This document shows, one piece after another, positions 30,288 through 38,578 of a stretch of 64,000 nucleotides of DNA. Under the pieces are notes generated by a model. It did not search any database. It was not told the DNA's origin and saw only the letters and a program-made list of their open reading frames with translations. Source of the DNA: Janthinobacterium sp. TB1-E2 (GTDB lineage Bacteria; Pseudomonadota; Gammaproteobacteria; Burkholderiales; Burkholderiaceae_D). Location: contig NZ_CP142523.1 of assembly GCF_036885605.1 (NCBI RefSeq), forward strand, positions 5,394,001-5,458,000, in the 5' to 3' direction. Position 1 is the first letter of the stretch, and each line of letters opens with the position of its first letter. A program made the position numbers and the translations under genes.

Positions 30288-31280
30288 ATGAACGTCAAAC
30301 AATGCATCGCACTGGCTGTCCTGACGGCAGCCGGCGGCGGCGCCATGGCCGAGGAAGCAATCGTCGGCCTGATCACCAAGACCGATACCAACCCCTTCTT
30401 CGTGAAGATGAAAGAAGGCGCGCAGCAACGCGCGAAACTGAAGGGCGCTAAGCTGTTGACGGCGGCCGGGCGCGCCGACGGCGACAACGCCGGCCAGGTG
30501 ACGGCGATCGAGAACATGGTGGCCGCCGGTGCCAAGGCGATCATGATCACCCCGAGCGATTCGAAAGCCATCGTGCCCGCCATCAAGAAGGCGCGCGCGG
30601 CCGGCGTGCTGGTGATCGCCCTCGACAGCCCGACCGAGCCGCAGGACGCCACCGATGCGCTGTTCGCCACCGACAACTACAAGGCTGGCTTGCTGATCGG
30701 CCAATATGCGAAAGCCGCCTTCGCCGGCAAGCCCGTCAAGATCGCCATGCTGGACTTGTTCCCCGGCCATCCGGTGGGCATAGCCCGCCACAACGGTTTC
30801 CTGGCTGGCTTTGGCGCGCCGGGCATCAGCGCCAAGACGGTCGGGCCGGCGAAAACCGCCGACGTGGTGTGCATGGCCGACAGTTTCGGCGACCAGGGCA
30901 AGGGCCAGACGGCGATGGAAAACTGCCTGCAGAAAAATCCCGACATCAATCTGGTGTACACCATCAACGAGCCGGCCGCCGCCGGCGCCTACAAGGCACT
31001 CAAGGCCCTGGGCAAGGAAAAGAACGTGATGATCGTTTCGGTCGACGGCGGCTGCGCCGGCGTGCGCGACGTCAAGGCCGGCGTCATCGCGGCGACCTCG
31101 CAGCAGTATCCGCTGAACATGGCAGGCCTGGGCGTCGAAGCCGGCGTCGAGTACGCCAAGAACGGGAAGAAGGCCAGCGGCTACGTCGATACCGGCGTCA
31201 CCCTGATCAGCGACAAGCAGCAAGCGGGCGTCGAGAGCCGCGACACGGCGTTCGGCCTGAACTCCTGCTGGGGTAAATAA
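30288..31280 (+). CDS. frcB: Fructose ABC transporter binding protein
   Basis: 330 residues, periplasmic-binding-protein type 1 fold (RbsB/FrcB group). A signal peptide ends near 'AAGGGAMA|EEAIVGL'. 'LITKTDTNPFFVKMKEGA', 'ALDSPTEPQDATDALFATDN', 'NPDINLVYTINEPAAAGAYKAL' and 'SVDGGCAGVRDVKAGVIAATSQQYPLNMAG' follow the family order and resemble Sinorhizobium FrcB. It captures fructose released by the downstream GH32 enzyme. GGAGA precedes the ATG. A long hairpin follows the stop, before frcC. Confidence 0.9.
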   Translation: MNVKQCIALAVLTAAGGGAMAEEAIVGLITKTDTNPFFVKMKEGAQQRAKLKGAKLLTAAGRADGDNAGQVTAIENMVAAGAKAIMITPSDSKAIVPAIKKARAAGVLVIALDSPTEPQDATDALFATDNYKAGLLIGQYAKAAFAGKPVKIAMLDLFPGHPVGIARHNGFLAGFGAPGISAKTVGPAKTADVVCMADSFGDQGKGQTAMENCLQKNPDINLVYTINEPAAAGAYKALKALGKEKNVMIVSVDGGCAGVRDVKAGVIAATSQQYPLNMAGLGVEAGVEYAKNGKKASGYVDTGVTLISDKQQAGVESRDTAFGLNSCWGK

Positions 31281-31286
31281 ATCCAC

Positions 31287-31340
31287 GCAGGCGGCCACGT
31301 TCGGCAAGGCGATCTGCCTTGCCGGCGCGCGGCCGCCTGC
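31287..31340 (+). other. Intercistronic hairpin between frcB and frcC
   Basis: Outer arms GCAGGCGGCC (31287-31296) and GGCCGCCTGC (31331-31340); inner arms GGCAAGGC (31303-31310) and GCCTTGCC (31316-31323). It is followed by CCTCCTTTTT, so it could partly terminate transcription and protect the frcB message, favouring binding protein over membrane parts. Confidence 0.75.
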
Positions 31341-31376
31341 GCGCCTCCTTTTTCCCCTCTTGAATATGGATAACAG

Positions 31377-32336
31377 ATGCGTTCCACCGTTCCGACATTT
31401 ATGCCGCCGCTCTCTAAACTGGGCCCGGTCATTGCCCTGCTTGCCGCCTGCGTCTTCTTTGCGTCGCAAAGCGACCGCTTCCTCAGCAGCCAGAATTTTT
31501 CCCTGATCTTGCAGCAAGTCATGGTCGTCGGCATCATCGCCATCGGCCAGACCCTGATCATCCTGACCGCCGGCATCGACCTGTCCTGCGGCATGGCCAT
31601 GGCCCTGGGCTCGGTCATCATGACCAAATTCGCCGTCGACCTCGGCATGAACCCCTATCTCGCGATCGGGTGCGGCATTGCCGTCACCGTGCTGATCGGC
31701 TTTATCAACGGCGCGCTGGTGACCTCGGTCAAGCTGCCGGCGTTTATCGTCACGCTGGGCACGATGAACATTGCCTTCGCCGTCACGCAGCTGTACTCGC
31801 AGGCCCAGACGGTCACCGGCCTGCCGGAAGCAATGGGATATTTCGGCAACACCTTCCAGCTCGGCCAGGCCACCTTTACCTACGGCACCGTGCTGATGCT
31901 GGGCATGTATGTGCTGACCTGGCTGTACCTGCGCGAAACCGCGCCCGGCCGCCACCTGTACGCCGTCGGCAACAATCCGGAAGCGGCCCGCCTGACCGGC
32001 ATCGCCACGAATAAAGTCTTGCTGGGCGTCTACATGATCGCCGGGATGTGCTACGGCATCGCCGCGCTGATGTCGGTGGCGCGCATGGGCGTGGGCGACC
32101 CGCAGGGCGGCCAGACCGACAACCTCGACAGCATCACCGCCGTCGTGCTCGGCGGCACCAGCCTGTTCGGCGGGCGCGGCTCGATCATGGGCACCCTCGT
32201 TGGCGTGCTGATCGTCGGCGTGTTCCGCAACGGCCTGACCTTGATGGGCGTGTCCTCGGTGTACCAGATCCTGGTGACGGGCATCCTGGTCATCCTGGCC
32301 GTGGCCACCGATCAACTGACACACAAGAAAGGTTGA
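31377..32336 (+). CDS. frcC: Fructose ABC transporter permease
   Basis: 319 residues, RbsC/FrcC-type inner-membrane permease with about ten hydrophobic segments. Family markers: 'QVMVVGIIAIGQTLIILTAGIDLSCG', 'ALVTSVKLPAFIVTLGTMNIAFAVTQLY', 'YAVGNNPEAARLTGIATNKVLLGVYMIAG' and the conserved 'LDSITAVVLGGTSLFGGRGSIMGT'. Its stop overlaps the frcA start by one base, so the two are coupled. It forms the membrane channel for fructose. Confidence 0.92.
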   Translation: MRSTVPTFMPPLSKLGPVIALLAACVFFASQSDRFLSSQNFSLILQQVMVVGIIAIGQTLIILTAGIDLSCGMAMALGSVIMTKFAVDLGMNPYLAIGCGIAVTVLIGFINGALVTSVKLPAFIVTLGTMNIAFAVTQLYSQAQTVTGLPEAMGYFGNTFQLGQATFTYGTVLMLGMYVLTWLYLRETAPGRHLYAVGNNPEAARLTGIATNKVLLGVYMIAGMCYGIAALMSVARMGVGDPQGGQTDNLDSITAVVLGGTSLFGGRGSIMGTLVGVLIVGVFRNGLTLMGVSSVYQILVTGILVILAVATDQLTHKKG

Positions 32337-33133
32337 TGAACATGACGACGCATGTGCAACCGGTATTCCAGGCCCGCGGCCTGGTCAAGCGCTACGGCAG
32401 CGTGACCGCGCTCGACGGCACCGATTTTGATTTGTTGCCGGGTGAAATACTCGCCGTGATCGGCGACAACGGCGCCGGCAAGTCCTCGCTGATCAAGGCC
32501 CTGTCGGGCGCCCTCGTACCCGACGAGGGCGAGATGTTGCTCGACGGCAAGCCGATCCATCTGAAGTCCCCGATCGACGCCCGCCGCTACGGCATCGAGA
32601 CGGTGTACCAGGACCTGGCCGTGGCGCCGGCCATGACGATCGCCGAGAACCTGTTCCTCGGCCGCGAACTGCTGCGCAAGGGCATGTTGTCGCGCTTCCT
32701 GCGCTGCATCGACAAGAAGCGGATGCTGGCCGAGGCGGAAGCCCATATGCGCGATCTGAAAATCGGCATCCGTTCGATGAAGCAAGCCGTCGGCACCCTG
32801 TCTGGCGGCCAGCGCCAGGGCGTGGCCGTGGCGCGCAGCACGGCGTTTGCCAGGCATGTCGTGATACTCGATGAACCAACCGCCGCACTCGGCGTAAAGG
32901 AGGGCAATATGGTACTGGAACTGATACGCAATGTACGCGACCGCGGCCTGCCGGTAATTTTGATCAGCCACAATATGCCGCACGTGTTCGAGATCGCCGA
33001 CCGCATTCACGTGCAACGCCTGGGCAAGCGCGTCGCCGTGCTGAACCCGAAGCACATCAGCATGTCCGACACGGTGGCAGTGATGACGGGCGCGAAGAGC
33101 GCCGAAGACTTTCCGGAGGAAGCCCATGCTTAA
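32336..33133 (+). CDS. frcA: Fructose ABC transporter ATPase (single cassette)
   Basis: 265 residues from ATG 32336; ATG 32342 is an alternative. Unlike RbsA-type proteins of two cassettes, this is a single cassette, as in FrcA. Walker A 'VIGDNGAGKSSLIKALSGAL', signature 'TLSGGQRQGVAVARS', Walker B 'HVVILDEPTAALGVKEGNMV' and 'LISHNMPHVFEIADRIHVQRLGKRV' closely follow Sinorhizobium FrcA. It overlaps frcC by one base and the next gene by eight bases. Confidence 0.94.
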   Translation: MNMTTHVQPVFQARGLVKRYGSVTALDGTDFDLLPGEILAVIGDNGAGKSSLIKALSGALVPDEGEMLLDGKPIHLKSPIDARRYGIETVYQDLAVAPAMTIAENLFLGRELLRKGMLSRFLRCIDKKRMLAEAEAHMRDLKIGIRSMKQAVGTLSGGQRQGVAVARSTAFARHVVILDEPTAALGVKEGNMVLELIRNVRDRGLPVILISHNMPHVFEIADRIHVQRLGKRVAVLNPKHISMSDTVAVMTGAKSAEDFPEEAHA

Positions 33134-33581
33134 GGGAATCGATCCGCTGCTCAGCCCGGAATTGCTGAAGATCCTGTGCGAAATGGGCCATGGCGAGGAA
33201 GTTGTGCTGGTCGACGCCAACTTCACCAGCCAGACCCTGGGCCAGGGCAAGCCGCTCGTGCGCCTGCCCGGCATCGACCTGCAGCGCGCCAGCGCGGCGC
33301 TGCTGTCGGTGTTTCCGCTCGACGCCATGGTCGACCAGCCGGTCGCCTTCATGAAGGTATGCAACACCGCCGACGGCTACCTGTCTGCGCTGCAGCGCAC
33401 CATGCTCGAGCAGATCGCCGCCACCGGCGCCGCCACGCCCGAGCAATGCGAGGCGGTCGAGCGCTTCGCCTTCTACGAACGCGTCAAGGGCGCCTACGCC
33501 ATCGTGCAGACCGGCGAAATGCAGCCGTACGCCAATTTCCTGTTCAAGAAGGGTGTGATCAGCGATCCGCTGGCGGGCTGA
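33126..33581 (+). CDS. RbsD/FucU-family sugar mutarotase
   Basis: 151 residues. The family interconverts anomers of ribose or fucose. The N-terminus 'MLKGIDPLLSPELLKILCEMGHGEEVVLVDANF' contains the catalytic-type His of 'MGHGE' and the family Asp. 'MVDQPVAFMKVCNT' and the C-terminal 'FYERVKGAYAIVQTGEMQPYANFLFKKGVI' match FucU, with the conserved Tyr-Ala-Asn. It overlaps frcA by eight bases. In this operon it probably speeds anomer exchange of imported fructose; that is inferred. Confidence 0.9.
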   Translation: MLKGIDPLLSPELLKILCEMGHGEEVVLVDANFTSQTLGQGKPLVRLPGIDLQRASAALLSVFPLDAMVDQPVAFMKVCNTADGYLSALQRTMLEQIAATGAATPEQCEAVERFAFYERVKGAYAIVQTGEMQPYANFLFKKGVISDPLAG

Positions 33582-33624
33582 GAAACGTGCAGCTGGAATA
33601 AAACATAAAATAAAGGAGACAACC

Positions 33625-36252
33625 ATGTCAAAGTACTTCCCTGTTCTCGCCTCTTGCCTTGCCACCCTGCTGGTGGGCTGCGGCAGCGATAGCGACAGCA
33701 CCAGCGGACCGCCCCAGTCCAGCTACCTGGAAACCTACCGCCCCCAGCTCTCGTACACCGCCGCAAAAAACTGGCTGAACGATCCCAACGGACTGGTCTA
33801 CCACGACGGCGAATACCACCTGTTCTACCAGTACAACCCGAACGGCAATACCTGGGGCGACATGTCCTGGGGCCACGCCGTCAGCACCGACCTGCTGCAC
33901 TGGAACGAGCTGCCCGTCGCCCTGACGGCGGAAAAAGACGCTGGCGGCAAGCTCACGCAAATGTTCTTCTCCGGCAGCGTGGTGGTCGACACCAACAATA
34001 CCAGCGGCCTTGGCAGCGCCGGCAAGCCTGCCATGGTGGCCATCTATACCAGTGTGTACCCGCAAGGAAAAACGCTGGCCAACGGACAGGTGCTCGCCCC
34101 CAACACCCAGTCCCAGTCCATCGCCTACAGCCTGGACCGGGGACGCACGTGGACGCAGTACGCCGCCAACCCGGTGATTGCCGCGCCACCGGCGCCGTTT
34201 GAAACCGAAGGGCAAAATTTCCGCGATCCGAAAGTCTTCTGGTATGCACCGGAGCAAAAATGGGTCATGGTTGCCGTGGCCTCGGAGAAGCACCAGGCGC
34301 TGCTGTTCTCGTCCAAAAACCTGCGCGACTGGACCTACATGAGCGCCTTTGGCCCCGCCAACGCGGTCGGTGGCATCTGGGAATGTCCCGACCTGTTCGA
34401 GCTGCCCGTCGATGGCGACGCAAGCAAACGCAAATGGGTGATGAACATCAACATCAACCCTGGCTCGGTGGCCGGTGGTTCCGGAGCGCATTATTTTGTG
34501 GGGAAATTCGACGGCACGCGCTTTGTGGCCGACGCCAACAGCGTGATCGACAAGAAGCCCCCCACGGGCACCGTCTACCAGGACTTTGAAGCGGCCAGCT
34601 TCGATGCCACCGGCTGGGCATCGACGGGCGACTTTGCAGGCAAGACGCCCGTGGTCCCCTCGCATGGCGTGGCCGACAACCAAGGCAGCCAGTTGCTCGA
34701 CACCTACCGGCTGGGCAAGGATGACGGCGCCACGGGCACGCTCACCTCGCCCGCCTTTACCGTCACCAGCAAGTACATCAATCTGATGGTCGGCGGCGGG
34801 CGCCATCCGCGTCTGGCCGGTGCGGGCGATGGCACGGTGCCTGCGGGAACCTTGCTGTTCCCGGGCGCCGGTTTTGAAGGCCCGGCCAATGCCACCTACG
34901 CCGACCTGGGCTGGACGCCCGCCGGCGACCTCGTGGGGCAAAAGGTTGCCACCGGAAGCGACGCCGACCGGCAAGCGGCAGCCGGCAAGCTGGGCGCGGG
35001 TGTGTTCAATTCCTTCTTCGGTGCCGGCGACACGCCCAAGGGCAGCCTGACGTCGCCCACCTTCACCATCTCCAGGGCCTATATCAACTTCCTCGTCGGG
35101 GGCGGAAACCATCCCTATGACAGCCCGAATCCTGTGGCGGTAGTGCTCAAGGTCAACGGCAAGGTGGTGCGCAGCGCCACCGGGGCGGACTCCGAACTGA
35201 ACTGGACAAACTGGGACGTGCGCGAGTTCGCCGGACAGCAGGCCCAGATCGTCATCATCGACGACAACGACGGGGCCTGGGGACACATTCTTGCCGACGT
35301 GTTCGAGGCATCGGACCAACCGGCCAAGCCCGTGAGCGATGAAACAACGGTCAACCTGCTGGTGAACGGCCAGGTGGTCAAAAGCGCAACCGGCGCCAAT
35401 GCCGAAACCCTGAACTGGCGCAGCTGGAACGTGGACGCCTACCGGGGCAAGAGCGCACAGATCCAGGTGGTGGACAACAACACGGGCGGCTGGGGCCATA
35501 TCCTGGTCGACCATATCGTCTTTTCGGACAGCGCCAAGGAAGAGGCCAACTGGCTCGACTACGGCGCCGACTTCTATGCCGCCGTGACCTGGAACGGCAT
35601 ACCCGATGGCAAGCGCATCGGCCTGGGCTGGATGAGCAACTGGGACTACGCCGGCAACACGCCCACCACCCCATGGCGCAGCGCGCAGACCTTCGCCCGG
35701 GAATTCACGCTGCGCACCATAGCCGGCCAGGCGCGGCTGGTGCAGCAGCCGGTGGACAACTTCAGCACACTGCGCAGCAAAGCGCTGTACAGCGCCCAGG
35801 ACCGTTCCGTGGCCGCCGGCGTGCAAACGCTCGCTATCGCCCCCGCCCCGGGCCAGGCCCTGGACATCGTGGCCAAATTCCAACCGGGCAGCGCCACCGG
35901 TTTTGGCCTGAAGGTGCGCACCGGCACGAATGGCGAAGAAACCGTCATCGGCTATGACGCGGTAGCGGGCGAGGTCTACATCGACCGCAGCAAATCGGGC
36001 GACGCCAGCTTCAACGCCAGCTTTGCCGCCCGCCATACCGCCCCGCTGCCGCTGCGCACCGGCACGGTGGACCTGCGCATCGTGGTCGACACCTCGTCGG
36101 TGATGGTATTTGCGGGCAACGAGGTGGTGTTGACCGACCAGATCTTCCCGCAACCGTCCAGCAACGGTGTCGCGCTGTTCGCCGTGGGCGGCGCGGCAAC
36201 ACTGAAAGAGCTGACCATCTGGCCTTTGAAGTCGATCTGGGCCAAGCGCTAA
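33625..36252 (+). CDS. GH32 fructan/levan hydrolase lipoprotein with nested insertion
   Basis: 875 residues. It likely hydrolyses levan, inulin or sucrose to fructose at the cell surface or periplasm. Lipobox 'LVGC' places lipidated Cys at 19. GH32 residues: nucleophile D53 in 'WLNDPNG', transition-state D201 in 'FRDPK', acid/base E253 in 'WECPD'. The propeller is interrupted after 'FDGTRF' (295-300) and resumes at 'WLDYGADFYAAV' (643), followed by the C-terminal beta-sandwich. The ~340-residue insert has halves in the order A1 (about 318-395), A2 (416-497), B1 (503-562) and B2 (574-636). A copies share 'LTSP.FT....YIN..VGGG.HP' and B copies share 'NG.VV.SATGA..E..NW..W.V', so one module appears inserted inside another. 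Confidence 0.93.
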   Translation: MSKYFPVLASCLATLLVGCGSDSDSTSGPPQSSYLETYRPQLSYTAAKNWLNDPNGLVYHDGEYHLFYQYNPNGNTWGDMSWGHAVSTDLLHWNELPVALTAEKDAGGKLTQMFFSGSVVVDTNNTSGLGSAGKPAMVAIYTSVYPQGKTLANGQVLAPNTQSQSIAYSLDRGRTWTQYAANPVIAAPPAPFETEGQNFRDPKVFWYAPEQKWVMVAVASEKHQALLFSSKNLRDWTYMSAFGPANAVGGIWECPDLFELPVDGDASKRKWVMNININPGSVAGGSGAHYFVGKFDGTRFVADANSVIDKKPPTGTVYQDFEAASFDATGWASTGDFAGKTPVVPSHGVADNQGSQLLDTYRLGKDDGATGTLTSPAFTVTSKYINLMVGGGRHPRLAGAGDGTVPAGTLLFPGAGFEGPANATYADLGWTPAGDLVGQKVATGSDADRQAAAGKLGAGVFNSFFGAGDTPKGSLTSPTFTISRAYINFLVGGGNHPYDSPNPVAVVLKVNGKVVRSATGADSELNWTNWDVREFAGQQAQIVIIDDNDGAWGHILADVFEASDQPAKPVSDETTVNLLVNGQVVKSATGANAETLNWRSWNVDAYRGKSAQIQVVDNNTGGWGHILVDHIVFSDSAKEEANWLDYGADFYAAVTWNGIPDGKRIGLGWMSNWDYAGNTPTTPWRSAQTFAREFTLRTIAGQARLVQQPVDNFSTLRSKALYSAQDRSVAAGVQTLAIAPAPGQALDIVAKFQPGSATGFGLKVRTGTNGEETVIGYDAVAGEVYIDRSKSGDASFNASFAARHTAPLPLRTGTVDLRIVVDTSSVMVFAGNEVVLTDQIFPQPSSNGVALFAVGGAATLKELTIWPLKSIWAKR

Positions 36253-36263
36253 AGCTGCACGGG

Positions 36264-36283
36264 AGCTCCAGCCATCTGGAGCT
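36264..36283 (+). other. Perfect 8-bp inverted repeat between GH32 and ROK genes
   Basis: AGCTCCAG (36264-36271), CCAT, CTGGAGCT (36276-36283), just after the GH32 stop. No T-run follows, so it is either an mRNA hairpin or an operator, perhaps for the ROK repressor whose gene starts at 36355. Confidence 0.5.
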
Positions 36284-36354
36284 TCACTGGCGGGGCGGTG
36301 GATATGTAATAAAATGTCCTTCTTTACGCCTGTAGAAACCGGACCCGCCCCGCC

Positions 36355-37602
36355 ATGTCAGACAGCTTTACCGAAGAGGCGTGCGCGCCGCAAGCAGCCA
36401 TCGACGATGTTCAATGGTTGCAGCCGCGCGGCTCGAACCAGATGGGCATGAGCCAGTTCAACGAGCGGGTGGTGCTGCAGGCCGTACGCTTGCACGGCAG
36501 CATGCCGAAGGCCGACCTGGCCCGGCTGACCAATCTGAGCACGCAAACGATATCCCTGATCATCAACCGCCTGCTGGACGACGGCCTGGTCAGCAAGCGC
36601 GCGCCCGTGCGCGGCAAGGTCGGCCAGCCGTCGGTGCCCATCATGCTCAATCCGGACGGCGCCTTCTCGATCGGCATCAAGATCGGCCGGCGCAGCCTCG
36701 ACGTGTTGCTGGTCGATTTCGTCGGCAAGACGCGCGAGCGCCTGTCGTTCCCCTACTCCTTTCCCGTCCCCGACACCGTGTTCGGCCAGATCGAGTCGGC
36801 GCTGAAAAGCATGGCCGTGCTGCTGGGACCGAAGTTGCTGCCGCGCCTGTGCGGCGTCGGCATCGCCGCGCCGCTGGGCTTGGGCGGCTGGCAGAATCTG
36901 CTCGAGATGGCGCCGGAGCAGGCCAACGCGTGGGACAGCATCGACATCGGCCAGCGCGTGCAGGCGATGACGGCGTTGCCGGTCGAGTTCGCCAAGGACA
37001 CGGCCGCCGCCTGCGTCGCCGAGCTGGTGCTCGGGCGCGGGCGCAGCATCAAGAACTTCCTGTACATCTTCGTCGATATCTTCATCGGCGGCGGCCTGGT
37101 CATCAACAGCCATTTGCACAGCGGCCTGCACGGCAACGCCGGCGCGGTCGGCTCCTTGCCGCTCGGCATGGCCACGGCCGGCGCCAGGCATCCGCCGGGC
37201 CAGCTGCTGGGCGACGCTTCCCTGTTCAACCTCGAGCAGTTGTACACCCTGGCCGGGCTGGACCCGGCCGCCGCCCACGACGGGCGGGCGCTGCAGGAAC
37301 CGTTCGTCACGCACACCGCAGCCTGGCTCGACGACGCGGCGCGGGCCATCGCGCTGAGCATCACCAGCGCCACCTGCCTGCTCGACCTGGAGGGGGTGAT
37401 TATCGACGGCTCCTTCGACCGCGGCCTGCTCGAACAATTGCTGGCCCAGGTCGAGCACGCGCTGGAATGCTATAGCTGGGAGGGCATCGCCCGGCCGCAG
37501 GTACTCGGCGGCACCGTCGGCTCCGACGCGCGCGCCGTTGGCGGCGCCTTCCTGCCCCTGTACGCGCATTTCGCGCCGGACCGCGATCTGTTCCTCAAGT
37601 AA
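36355..37602 (+). CDS. ROK-family transcriptional regulator of the fructan operon
   Basis: 415 residues. An N-terminal winged helix-turn-helix (about 35-95: 'NERVVLQAVRLHGSMPKADLARLTNLSTQTISLIINRLLDDGLV', 'RGKVGQPSVPIML') is followed by a ROK sugar-sensing domain ('SIGIKIGRRSLDVLLVDFVG', 'VGIAAPLGLGGWQNLLEM', 'EFAKDTAAACVAELVLGRG', 'GGGLVINSHLHSGLHGNAGAVG'). The usual zinc-binding CxCGxxGC cluster is absent, so it may not bind zinc. Its place at the end of the fructose/fructan operon suggests it represses that operon when fructose is absent. It lacks a strong ribosome site, so the start is tentative. Confidence 0.9.
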   Translation: MSDSFTEEACAPQAAIDDVQWLQPRGSNQMGMSQFNERVVLQAVRLHGSMPKADLARLTNLSTQTISLIINRLLDDGLVSKRAPVRGKVGQPSVPIMLNPDGAFSIGIKIGRRSLDVLLVDFVGKTRERLSFPYSFPVPDTVFGQIESALKSMAVLLGPKLLPRLCGVGIAAPLGLGGWQNLLEMAPEQANAWDSIDIGQRVQAMTALPVEFAKDTAAACVAELVLGRGRSIKNFLYIFVDIFIGGGLVINSHLHSGLHGNAGAVGSLPLGMATAGARHPPGQLLGDASLFNLEQLYTLAGLDPAAAHDGRALQEPFVTHTAAWLDDAARAIALSITSATCLLDLEGVIIDGSFDRGLLEQLLAQVEHALECYSWEGIARPQVLGGTVGSDARAVGGAFLPLYAHFAPDRDLFLK

Positions 37603-37791
37603 AAACTCTGTCGCGTTGTTCCCCAGCCGCTCTTGATCTTGAACACCTCGCTTTACCTGATCGGCCTGCCGACGAGCGCCAATACGACAGAACCACCTAA
37701 ACAAGCTGGTCCGGCTCGCGAGCCGTCAACTTCAACGCCAACAGCAAGCCGCTGACAAGATCAACGGAGAAGGTTGGGGTTGGTGGATCAC

Positions 37792-38229
37792 TTACGTAGC
37801 ATTCGGTGAAGAGCTAAGAGGTGCATCGAGGAAAATTTGTATTGCTTTCGCCACTCCTTCAAGGTCGCGAAGTTCGCACTCCCATACCACCATGACCTGC
37901 CATCCCGACCGACGCAAGGCATCGAATGTTCGCGTATCGCGCAGCTTATTGCCGTTGAGTTTCGCGCTCCAAAAATCGATACGCGACTTGGGCATGCGCG
38001 CCGACTTACATCCATCATGCCGATGCCAAAAACACCCGTGCACGAAGATGACCTTCCTCTTGCCTGGAAATATCAAATCCGGCGAACCAGGAAGGTCTTT
38101 GACGTGAATCCGATAGCGATATCCTGCGGCAAAAACCATTTTTCGAACCAGCAGCTCGGGACCGGTATTTTTTCCTTTAACCCTCGCCATCACTCTGCTA
38201 CGCGACGGCTGGTCTAGCGTATCGACCAT
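37792..38229 (-). CDS. vsr: Very short patch repair endonuclease (Vsr)
   Basis: 145 residues from ATG 38229, chosen for GGGGGG upstream; a start at 38241 is four codons longer. Vsr nicks DNA 5' to the T of T:G mismatches made when 5-methylcytosine deaminates. Family motifs are intact: 'RSRVMARVKGKNTGPELLVRKMVF', 'GYRYRIHVKDLPGSPDLIFP' (catalytic Asp of 'SPD'), 'KVIFVHGCFWHRHDGCK' (zinc-binding His/Cys), and 'FDALRRSGWQVMVVWECEL'. It is divergent from the methyltransferase gene whose lesions it would repair. Confidence 0.95.
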   Translation of the reverse strand: MVDTLDQPSRSRVMARVKGKNTGPELLVRKMVFAAGYRYRIHVKDLPGSPDLIFPGKRKVIFVHGCFWHRHDGCKSARMPKSRIDFWSAKLNGNKLRDTRTFDALRRSGWQVMVVWECELRDLEGVAKAIQIFLDAPLSSSPNAT

Positions 38230-38578
38230 GACGCCCCCCATGAAACCCCAAACCTAAGGTCATTTTTTGTGCTTTTCAAGGGTAATTTGAGACGAAACAA
38301 GTCAAGTCATTGAGTACTGTATAAAAACACAGTAAAATGAATCAACTAATTTGACATTGCATCAACTGCAATGAAATAGAACAATTTTTCATCGATTCGC
38401 TGCTCTCTGGTTCATTGCTTTATACTGCTGCACTGCTCAAGTATATCCAAAATGAATGTGTCATTCGCAACTAAGCCTGCTGGCGAAGTTGCTAGTTGCA
38501 AAATCGAAATATTATCTTTAAATAAACAATACCGACTCATAATTTCGCGCAAAAGTAGCATCGTTTCAGCCATTCCAA
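38230..38578. other. AT-rich divergent region between vsr and the methyltransferase
   Basis: 349 bases with no convincing gene, visibly poorer in G+C than flanking chromosome. It must hold the promoters of vsr and the methyltransferase. A 73-codon minus-strand frame (38412-38633) runs into the methyltransferase start and shows no motif. AT-rich 5' regions like this are typical of imported R-M cassettes. I see no control-protein gene. Confidence 0.6.

Noticed and set aside
37603..37791. Insertion-sequence remnant beside the R-M island
   Set aside because: I found no transposase fragment, terminal inverted repeat or target duplication; the stretch is simply unassigned.
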